Source: Macrosoma leucophasiata (Eukaryota > Arthropoda > Insecta > Lepidoptera > Hedylidae). Taken from it: a stretch of DNA of 64,000 nt. The stretch is taken from assembly GCA_036365455.1 (NCBI GenBank), contig JAWQUS010000010.1, forward strand, positions 13,772,501 through 13,836,500, written 5' to 3'. Each line of letters starts with the position of its first letter. Positions within the stretch are counted from its first letter, which is position 1. This document shows, piece after piece, positions 47,701 through 59,700 of the stretch. The position numbers and the translations under genes are program-made. The notes under the pieces were generated by a model, which was not told the origin of the DNA, did not search any database, and saw nothing but the letters and a program-made list of their open reading frames with translations.

Positions 47701-50700
47701 GGACACTTGAACATAATTGCGTCCGCCTAGTTTTTGGCCCAGTGACAGCTGTCATTGTGGTGATGGTCAAAAATGCTCGTTATTGTTCAAATTTTCACTT
47801 TGCCGGCCCTCCCGGAGTGCAACCCGTTGTTATTTTTTTCATTCTGTTCATAGAATAAGCATAGCTTGGTATATCCTTTTTATATCCTTTTCTATTACAA
47901 TATCAACTCAATAAATGGCGCAATCTCACACAAACACAAACAACCTATGTATGTCCCGACTTATTCCATTTAGAAATTAAATAAAAAACGGAAAGAAAAA
48001 TTTTACTTCGGGCAGTAATCGAACCTGCGACCTCAGGATAACCAGTCCAGCCGCTTTACCACTAAACTACCAAAGTCCCACACCGATGCGTCAAATTTAG
48101 CTTTCCGTTTTTGTTTTTTAACCGACCCTAAATCGGTACTTGCCCGAAGTCAAATTTTTCTTTCCGTTTTTTCTTTAATTTCTGAAGTTCACTCGCATGT
48201 GTTATTGCGAAAAATAAATAGTACAATTATTCCATTTAGTAGGTATATATGCATAATATACCTATAATATAACCCCCTTATTCATAAACATATTTTAGCT
48301 AAAGTGTTGCTAATCTCTCTTTTGTCTTTTTCTATCCTGCACATTTGACAATGCAACTGATAAAGACAAAACATTCTATAGCTAAAACGTATCTAATGTA
48401 CGTTTATGAATAAGGGGGTAAATATAAAACAGAACTGAATTGGAATTATTTCAATTCACTTTTATATCGATTACACTTTAATCCATGTTTCCGGATCTTC
48501 TGCTTTCAAAACGGAACCTCTAATCGGCGTTCCCCATGTATGTGACCAGCTTTTATCTTCAGTAGAAACATTGGTAGGCTGATATTTATTCCGCGCCACG
48601 TTCTATTGTTATTGGAAGACTGTGAATCAACGGTCTTTGGGTTTCTGTGCCAAATATATACAAACAGTGTCGCGAAACTTTGCTGTTTAAAATTTCGACC
48701 GTCTTTTTATTTACTTGGTGACGAACCAAAACTACGTACAAGTTATTTTGTTTCTGTGCCTACGTGAGATTGAAGCGTAAGCCTGTAGAATTAAGGGTTA
48801 CGGTCAAGAACGAACGACGAGGACTCCTAAAATAAAGTCGAGCGTGGTCCGAATTTTAATGGACTGTCAATTTGTATGGATCCAACACGCCGAGTGAATA
48901 TAAGTCTTGAATGACTTGACCGAAATTCGTGTGACATTTATACCATTTTCTCCGATTGCAAATAAAGATAAAAGGATGCGATAAAAATTTACATCAATCG
49001 CCGCATTTACATTTTATTACGTTTTATTACTATTCTATACACACCCGGCTCTTATAATCGATGTATCCTGATTCAAATTATACCTACGTGAAATCGAAAT
49101 TATTTCAACGGTACCTACCGTCGAAATAATCTCGTGGAATTAATAACCCCATGGATGTAAAAATATTTGAAAGATATTAGACTTATTGTTCGAAATTAGT
49201 AGGACAATGTTTACTTACTAGGAAGCTTTTAGTTTTATCATTTTTTTTAATGTTATAAAAGTGGCAAACAAGCGTACAGTTCACATTGATGTTAAGTGAT
49301 GACTGCAGCCTATAGACACCTACACAAAGACCAAGGTCAAAATGCAGATGCGCTGCCACTCCTGAAGCATTAGGTGTTATGCCTCTGTGCCGGAAATTAC
49401 AGGGCCGTACATTACCACCTGATCGGAACACGATAGTGCTGAACACTACCATTTAGCGGCAAGTAGGTATATTAGGTAATGCGGTGGAGCCTACGCCCGC
49501 GAGCTCCGTCACTAGAGCTCTACCACCAGTAATGAAGTTACATTACGAAATTTAAATTGATAATATTTTTTTCAAATAACTATTGCCTATTACTGATGAG
49601 ATCATCCAACCAGATTTAAATTAGCACACCTATGCAAATGTCCAAAAATATTTGACTAATAATTCGTAGTAATACAACTTAACATTTAATATTTGCAGGT
49701 TCGTTGAACATGATTGTTTGACTCCTTGGCACTTTTGCAATAAAGTCATACACCCATTCACTTTACGACCTTATACCCTATGTCTAACGGTGAGATCAGC
49801 TTCAGAAGAATAATGGTTTTTAACAGTTACTGAAATTTTATTTACGTAGGTACTTTACATCGGTACAACATGTATCCATGTTTTCATAATGGTAAAAATA
49901 TTTGGAAAAATAGTTATTTTGTGTGCCAAAAATAATCCAATATTTCAAGGATTTAGGAGAAAATGTAGTCAATTTAATTAAAAAAGGGTTGAGTTTTTCG
50001 TCTCGCCGAATCGAGTTCCTTTTGCCGTTTTTTCTTCATAAAATGGCAATTTTTAATTTTATAATAGGAAAACTATTGATGATGCTGGGATCTGGTGAAA
50101 TTATTACCTCATTTTATAGCAAAAATATTTTAAAATTACAGTTGACATAATAATGTATTCATAAATATAAATGAATACCTACTGTCCGTTAGAATATTTT
50201 TAACTATTGTATTACTCCTAAGTACATAGCGTAAATCCAGATTCCATACATTTCTGAAATATTTCCTTTGACTGTAATATGTAACATATCCATTCAAGCT
50301 CCCTACGGTAGATAGATAGATTAGTAAATAAAATTTGGATTAATAAAAAAAAAATCATTTTACAAGGAGCATTTTACATTGTTTATTTTCTCGTTAACAT
50401 TACTTAGGCAATAAGACCATGGCATTAAACACGAAGTAAAAACTTTAACACATTTGCAACACTTATTACTGTAAGATACTAAAGATTTCCATAGTTGCGC
50501 TTATCTCAATACTCTCAAAATAGTAATAATATTATTATAGAATATATATATTTCCCAACCACCAATCTACATTGGAGCAACGTGGTGGAGTAAGCTCCAG
50601 GCCTCCTCCCAAAAAAGGGAGAGACTCGTTCCCAGCAGTGAGACGTATAATGGGTTGCCATTATTATATATATATTTAAAATAAAAGAAAATATAATGTT

Positions 50701-53700
50701 TATAGATAACATACCTACTCACTACTTAAATGAGTACATAAGTTAAATACTACAAACGTATAATAATTATTATAAATTCTCTGAAAGTCTAAATTTAAAA
50801 CCATTATAGAGACAAACAAATATGTATCTATCTCATAATGTTGAAAGTTCAAGTATGACATCATGAAGGTGCGCCGAAAGACCTAGACACATTGTCTTTT
50901 TACACATTTAGTAATCCATTGCGAGAATCGATCTAAACAATATATTTTGTAACCTACTGGTGATAATTTTAGTTTGTCTGATTTCATGTGTATATCAATC
51001 ACTATTTGCTTTCACAACCTAACAGTTGAATCAATTTCAATAAAAAATATAGGTATTACTTAAAGCTAGAACGACGAACTCAAAAGGTTTAAGTTCCAAA
51101 AGAGAGCAGAAAAATTGTAATCCTACATATTGTTGTTGTTGTTGTTAATTAAATGCAATACAGATCACCACAGATGCAGTAATTGTAATACAGAGTCACG
51201 TAATAAACTTTAAAATATTTCATAAATTTATCTATTGTCAATGAAATACAAAAGTTGTATACACAATCGTCAATTACATTTCATAGAAAAACTAATATTA
51301 TTGTGCCGATGAAATTGATTGCAACTATTTTAAATAGGTATCATTCAGCACATAGAGGTCATGGTGTCGTACAGTACCTACTTAAAATATGACACCCAAA
51401 TAATCCATACAAATAGTCACAGCATAAGATAAATTCTAAATTACTAAAACTAAAGTGAACGAACATAAGAATTGTCTTACCTTATCTTTAGCATAATTAC
51501 TACTTAGGTATAAGAATGGATCAACATCAAATATGATACTACTTTTACAATTATTGTTTCAGGCCTCGCTGGTAATAACACAAGCCAGTGAAGAAAAGCC
51601 AAAGGATAAAGAAACTGATGTTAAAAGTGCACGTGAAAGCCGACAATACATACCTTTCCAGAATCAGAACGACAATGAAGTGGTGGTAGCCATTGAAGAC
51701 GACGAAAAGAAACAGTACTACGAAACCAATTATGATACAAGTAAGTAAATACTTCCACGTATGACTTTGCTCTGACTCCTGGAGGAATCGGCATATGAGT
51801 ATTCACGAAAAAAAAAGAGGTGAAATAGTTTTCGCTATTTCACCTCTTTTTTTTCGTGAATCTCTTTAAAATGTCCTGATGATACCTAGTCATGCATGTT
51901 GCCAACGGTGCGATATTGTTTATACCTAAATTCAAAAAATTGCAAAACAATGTGATTTCTGAGTAGCGATATTATATCATCATCACTATCACTACATATT
52001 ATAAAGTCGCCCTATTTTCTCTGTCTGTATGTATGCGCTAATCTCGGAAAGTTGTGAACGGCTTTTGTTCCTGTTTGAAATGTTGGAAAGAGGAAGGTTT
52101 CTGAGCAAGTTTTATATCTATAATTTATCTCATACTTAAATTAACCGCGATATCACGGTTTTTGTCAAAGAATGTCGGACGCGTCCTCACACTCCTCACC
52201 TTATAATAATTGCTACCCGTGAGAAGCCGGGGCGCGTCGCGGGTTCTATGATGAAAGGTGGATTAAAAAGGCCCGAATTTTGGTACTTTTGTCTCATTGA
52301 AAATTTATATCAACTTATCTTTTAAAGTATACACGATATTTTTTTTATCTTCTCTATAAAATATTTAACTTTTATGATTGTTTTTGATAAAATATATGTA
52401 ATAATATATAATAATAAAATAAAATAAATATATAATAGTTTATAATATATTTGTGGGGAATTTTAAAGAGACTCATGAAAAATTTGAGATGGAGGAATAG
52501 TTTTCTGTACTTATGCGCCGATTTCTACTGAACTCAGGGCTTCATTATTTTTTGTTAATTTTGATTTCTTGTAATATAATGAAGTAAGTAACATTTACTA
52601 CCAGTGTAAACTGTTATGCTTATTTGCACTTCATAATTTAAAAAAGTCTAAATTAAAATCTGCTATCCAAATAACCCACTCAATGTGCGGACATTTTTAA
52701 TTCTATATTTATGTAATAATATTCTATACAGAAGTATATGACATTTCCCATCGTAAAAGGTTACGACGGTTAAGTTTTACGATTACGTTTTTTTTCGAAT
52801 AATAAAGCAAGCTATGTTTCTTTTCCTGACCCATTCTATAGTCATTGACCTAAGTATATCTACTAAAGTACTAGACAGGACATTCCCCTTAGTAGCATGA
52901 TTCCATTTTTTGTATACATTTAACTACACTTTTTGAAATAAAATCCGAAAACTAGTTTTATTTCAATGAGTGCAGCTCGCGAAAACCTAAGAACATACTA
53001 ACTACACTTTGCCATAGTATATACAGCTGACGTGAAAACGTCATACAAAATAATATCTGTCAAATCTATTTAAAAACGAAACCGGCTGTTTGTTCCCGGT
53101 GTCAACTCTATACGAGTATATTAATATATTATTGACCTCATTGTCTACACAGTATTACCACAGTCTAAAGAAAACGAACTTGTGTATACTGTGGTATTAC
53201 CTTCGAGATCTAGCTGGACTTTTTTCTTTTTGAGTTTTTTCTTATTTATGTTGTGGTACAATGCGAGATTTAGTAAGTACCTAATTTACCTAACGTACCT
53301 TATGCCATACCCGGCATTAAAAATCAACGCAATCATCAAATCAATCAAATCGAATACTTTTCATGTTTTGCGTAGACATATTAAATGGAAGAATGACCCG
53401 AAAGAATAAAACCCAATTTTAGACACAACATTCTGCTTCTAAGTCCGGGAGTCTAACTAGTACAGGACTAGTTTTTTTTTCTATAATTCCATAACAAGAT
53501 TTGCTACGATCCTATGGCTTGATAAATGAAACACGAGGGACATGAATCTTGCTAACGACTCGATACTGCACAAAGGTGATGATAGTAAACCTAGACGCTG
53601 TCTCTAATAAACTATAGTCTCCTATTTGGATACGACATTATTAATTGCTATCTGCTATTATTTAGTTACAACAACAGCTACTGATAGATACAGTTAATAT

Positions 53701-56700
53701 TCAGATTTTTGTAATGGTGTCATCAACTCCACAAAGGTTTAAAAAAATCTTTGAAGTTGTCGCGGTAAACATTAGTTACATTTAATTATGATTTTGACAT
53801 TAACGCTCCTTTAATTAGTCTCATTTTATATGAAAAAAAACAACGTAATTTTCTGCAGAATAACTCAAAGATAATCTTATTTCTCAGAAATTGAAGATTT
53901 AATATGTTTTAACCATTAATAGCTCGTTTTAGCGACCAAAATAGTCAGGGTTGCTTCATCGTATTTGCATGTATATGAGTTAAATAGAACCAGATAATAC
54001 TTTTGTTGCCTTCCATTTAAAGTTAATTAAAAGTTATAATAGGTGCATACTAAAATGTCGTTCGAAGACATGCATGTTTGTTTAACTGAATGAGTTATTT
54101 TTGATTAGTTTCCCAAATTGTATCTACGTTTACGTTAATGACTTCCTAAGCTTTTCAAAAGAGCTTATTTGTATTTTTCCGCTGTCGTTTCTCAGTGACC
54201 CAAGGGACTGCTTACTTAAGATAATCTATTATTTTTATTTATGAATGTATCAGAAAATATAAGATTTTATTTGTTAAAAACAATGCAACAGAGTGTGAAA
54301 TTCATTCACGTTTATAGTAAATGCTCATTGTAGAGTTCGAAGATCTACAAAACAAGTTTAAGACATCAATACAGATGTTCTATTTCTATTGAGTATTTAC
54401 TGATACTGTACAGCTGTATCAGTTGTAATATTCTTGAAATAGTAAATCTCAAATTTTCATACGATGACAGTACCAACAAGTGTCTAAATGTCTTCTATTT
54501 CTTTATAGGTGCATATGGTTTTGGTTACGACGTTGGTCCAAACGGGCAGTTCCACCATGAGAACCGTGGTCCTGATGGCGTGACCTACGGTTGCTATGGT
54601 TACGTCGACCCAGATGGCTTCCTTCGTGCTACACATTACGTCGCTGACAGTCATGGCTACAGAGTTGTGGAGCCTGAAAAACCAGTGGAGGTGTTCCCCG
54701 ACGATAATCACGTTTATGACGAAAAGTAAGTTTTATCAGAGCGCGTACAAAGATATCGATTCTATAAATCTGCTAAAATATTTTGTTTCATTAGTTTTCT
54801 TTTAGGGCGCGTAATACAATATTATGTATATTATTTTACGATTCTATGAACGGCTAAAATATTGTTTCCTTTGCATTTTTTTTTTTTGGTGGCAAACACT
54901 GAAATATGAATTATAAGCCAATAGAAGTGCTATGAGCGCGTGATATTGTCGCCATGACTTATTATATCTTCAAGATCAATTCCAGAGATTTATCAAATCT
55001 TGTCATATAGCAATTATCGGTGCTAGATAACCGGGATTACCGGGATTGTCCCGGAATTTGTACCGTGTCCAGGAATTTTTCTTTGCTGTCCCGGATAATA
55101 GCGGCCACGTACGGGAATGCCGTTATTTTTCCTCGCGCGTCTTTTTTTAATTGTATTTCTATGGAAGAAATTTTAAGAGGTCACGCAGGACCAAAGTCTT
55201 TTTTTTTTCTATTTGCTAGCGATTTACAACCATTTAGCTACACAATTTGTTAAGTAACCTGATATTTATTATTATTTTATTTGCAGCGCTGGTAACGCTG
55301 TAACTGAAGCGATACCTGGACAAGTGATAGCGTGGGAAAAGCTCTACTTCCCTAAAGGCTGTGGCAGAACCCCTGGCGGTGTGCCACCGAAACCAACACC
55401 GAAACCGAAACCGAAACCTCCGCAGCCCCCTACCGACAGTAGTGGTCAAACAAGCAATCCGTCAGGCGTGGTCTACCCAGGCGGTACGTATTTTTTTTTG
55501 TATATTAATAATAATATTCTTTATTTTACACCAAGATATAAATACAGAGACATAAATATAAGGTTATTTTTATTAAATGACCAGGTAATCCTTTATGGAG
55601 TTTTTGTACTCAAGATTATAATCAACTTTTGCTGTGGGGCAACCCTGTGTAGAACGTGAAAAAAACAGTTTCTCCGCAAAGAAGGAACAGTTTTTGTGAT
55701 ATCAGGGTTGATGATGATTATCAACAGATTATCATAACGATGATTGTAATGAGCCTTTAATAAAAAAAGTATTATCCTATGTTACCTACCCTTGGTATAT
55801 CCCGACCATGGAAAAAGTTTCCGGTCATTCAAAAACATTAAAAATTAGAATTTATCACTATGATGACTCACGAATAAGGCATCGATGTGACCGACCGAAC
55901 ATTTCTTCAATGGCACCACGGATCTTCACGTCAAGTGGTCTTCACCCAGTGGTGTAAAAGTGGCAACATTATCTCGATATCTTATGATAATACATGAAGA
56001 TTTGGTAATGGGCCGGCCGAAAAAATATACTCGAACGGCAATCAGAAATTGTCTCATCTTTATTAATATGTGTAAATTTATATGAAAAACACACCTCGTA
56101 ACATTGAATTTAATCGGATTTAAAGAAAAAGTACGATACAATATCTAATAATAATGTGACTATATGACGGAATGTATGCGGATCTTTAATTCACTTGAGT
56201 ATTCATTAGGCGTCGGTCAAAGAAACAAGCTGTGATTACAACATCTCTCGAAATTGATGATAGCTTGTTTGTTGCGTAACACCGACTGATATTATATTTC
56301 CAAACTTTAGATTATTATTTAAAAAATGTGTACCATGATAACTTCAAACGTTATTATTATCTAAACTTCTAAACTAATATTATAAAGAGGCAATATTTTT
56401 TTGTTTGTTTGTTTGTAATGAATAGGCTCAATAACTACTGGACCGATTTTAAAAATTCTTTCACTGTTCGAAAGCTACATTATCCACGGGTAACATAGGT
56501 TATATTTTATTTTGGAAAAAATAGGGTTCCGTAAAATATTTGGGTTTTTCAGACACAAGGTGTAAAAAATCAACCAGAAAAGTTACTTATCTTGCGTACG
56601 CTGCCTAAACTATAAAAGATATCGAGGAATATCTTTTATTCTTAAAAAAATTCAGATTTTCAAGACCACAACTTAATAAAGAAAACTTCTTTTCCTATTC

Positions 56701-59700
56701 CTAGTGAAAAGTGCGTATCGATGCTTATCTAAAATTCCTGCATATTAGAAAATGTAGACTAATGTAGATAGTAAAATGTTTAATAGTAATTTTATATTTT
56801 TTGCCATAATTTATCATCATCTCACTACACCCTAACCATACACATAAGTTTTTTAAAGAAAAATGAAAAGAAAAATTTGACTTCAGGCGAGACTCGAACT
56901 CGCGGCCACTGGGAATCTAGTCCAGCCGCTCTTCCAACTGAGCTAACGAAGTCCTGCCCGATTTGTCAAATCTTTCCTTCACATTTATTGCATTGCCTTA
57001 TGGTGGCAGCAGCGCCATCTATTGCCATACCATGATAGTTAGACAACCGATATAATTTTTTAACCGATAGAACTTTGCAGTTTATTGAATATCGTACAGA
57101 AGTCGCTTTAACCCTTAATAATTGTTTATTATATTTTTCGCGTATATAATTTTTCTTTCCATTTTTCTTTAAAAAATATATTTCACAAGCATGTGTTAAT
57201 GCGAAATAATATAAAAAAAAAAAAAAAAACAATTATTAAGGGTAAAAGCGACTTCTTTACGATATTCAATAAACTGAAAAGTCTATTATATCGGTTGCCT
57301 AACTAGCATAGTTGGTAATAGATGGCGCTACTGCTACCATAAAGCAATGCAATAGATGTGAAGGAAAGATTTGACAAATCGGGCAGGGCTTCAGTAGCTC
57401 AATTGGAAGAGCGACTGGACTAGATTCCCAGTAGGTCGCGAGTTCGAGCCTCGCCTGAAGTCAAATTTTTCTTTCCATTTTTCCTTAAAAAATATATTTC
57501 ACAAGCATGTGTTAATGCGAAATAATATAATAAACAATCATACACAGAAGCCCTAAACATCAAGGAATAATCAATGTTCTGAATAAATATTTTTAGGACC
57601 TGGAGGACCCAGCGGACCAGGCGGACCAAATAGACCCGGAGGTCCCAGCGGACCAGGTGGATCAGGTAAGTTGTATAAGAAGTATTAATAAATTTCGGAA
57701 AAATGTATCTTACATTTATTTATATTATCCATATGCATTACATATAATTAAGGTATTATAATAGACATTGCATTATATCAATAGAGAAAGCAAAATGTTA
57801 AGGTATTTGACAATGTTTTTTTTTTCGTTTTAAATGACATGGCCCGGAAGTAACATAGAAATGCAAAGTACATACATAAAAATGACTAAAATTGGTGGAG
57901 TATTAAAAATAAAAATACATTTAATTAAGACAGGGTCCATAATTTGTCAATACATAGGTACAAGACTTATAGAACTATGTTAGTAAAATACAGAACTAAT
58001 TAAAATAGGTCTCAGGCCAGTTTGTCGCACAGGGTATAAACATATGGGTATGCACCCAGTGCTTAATTATTATTGTAAAAGAGTTATAGAAGTAAAAAAG
58101 TCAAAATTAAAAAATAATCATTTTAATTACATTAAAAATGATAACAGTATTAGATTCCTTGTACATATCCCAACAACTTTTACTACGCAAACTATTTACA
58201 AAAACGCAATATTCACGAAGATATTTTAAGATTTCTTGAATTCGTCATTGATTTCGTACAACACAACTAACACAAGCGTGTGAAGTCAGCAGCAGGTGCA
58301 ATTTTGTATGAGCCGTTTGAGATCATTTCATAACTTGCGACTTTCAACATAAATACCTATCTCAAAAACCTTTTTTTTCCTCTTTCGAACGAATTATTTG
58401 TAGTTTTGAACACATAAATATGTACATTAAAAGAAAATACAAACTTTTTTATGATTTAGTTTGCAAAGCTTAGGATAGATAAACTATAATTTTGCCGTTC
58501 AAAATCTTACATGAAATGTCAACAGCGTATGGACTGGACAGCATGTATACCTACATCAAAGAGTATACAAATACTACGTACCTACATGGTGTCGAGTCAA
58601 ATTATAATAATATATTAATTAATAATTTAATTGCATCAAAAATGTATAGTAATGAATCGTTTGTATTTCTCTAGGGCAAGGTGGTTACTACCCGGGTACT
58701 CCAGGCACTCCAGGCACTCCAGGCAGTCCCGGTACCCCTGGTTCCCCAGGAAGCCCAGGTGGTCCTGGAGGTCCCGGAGGTCCCGGCTCAGGCGGCGGCT
58801 ATTATCCTAGCGGGCCCAGTGGACCTAGCGGAGCAGGTTAGTATCGCCATCATCATGAGGCAACAGAAAAATTTTATGTAATGATGGTGGGTGGCATACA
58901 ATCATGCAGTTCACATAGATGGTAAATGAATACTGCAGCCTCTCGACACCACAATAAACATAAAAGCAAAATGCCATCATACATCTTGCCAACCCTGTGC
59001 CTAACTGCTGCCTGTGTGGTATTAATTATGGGGACATACTATGCCATAACTGGAACACGGAAATGTTGAACATTACCATCTAGTGTCAGATTAAGATATG
59101 AAAGACAATTGATATTATAAGGACGCAGCCTAACAACTATGCTCAAGCCTCTCCGAAATGCTATTATTTTGCTGGATTACAACAAAATTTTAATTTCCAT
59201 TTCCTGTTTCTTCGATTGAGAAATAAATTTGAGCAAGTTATATTTTTTCCAAAACATCATATTCCATCATAATTTGACAACGTCCTAAATAATAACTCAA
59301 AACTACGACAATAAAGCTAAGAAAGGCAATTAAAATCGTCTGAACGAGACCAAGAACGCTAAAAAGCACGGATATCTTAAGTTGACTTTTAAAATAATTT
59401 TAATATAGGATAAAGCCGTTATGTGTTGAGAAAAATGTTTTATTTAAGAGAGTTATTTATTATTATTTATTGTAATTTTTTAGGTCAAGGTGGTTACTAT
59501 CCTGGTACAGCTGGAACCCCTGGTACACCCGGTACACCCGGATCACCCGGTACTCCCGGTGGACCCGGCGGACCTGGAGGATCCGGTGGTCCCGGAGGCC
59601 CCAGCTCTGGAGGCTCTTATTACCCTGGACAACCTAATCGACCTGGTGGTACAGGTTAGTTACGAAAACTGAAAAAAAATATATTCGTACTATTTTCGTA

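Larger units (their letters stand above)
32702..51562 (+). other. Intron 1 (18.9 kb)
   Basis: Donor GTAAGTTTAA, acceptor TTACAATTATTGTTTCAG. No nested gene was found; open frames of 60-106 codons inside (for example at 40996 and 46961) show no domain. Repeats inside are families D, C, B and G, a LINE tail, a foldback, two MITEs and a tRNA-like foldback, each listed separately. The stretches 36120-37020, 38830-41630 and 43980-47960 are AT-rich and show nothing I recognise. Long first introns in such genes often carry enhancers, but none can be named from the sequence. Confidence 0.65.

Noticed and set aside
49183..49452. 89-codon minus-strand frame in intron 1
   Set aside because: It lies in a family C repeat; similar chance frames occur in other copies (27891-28145).
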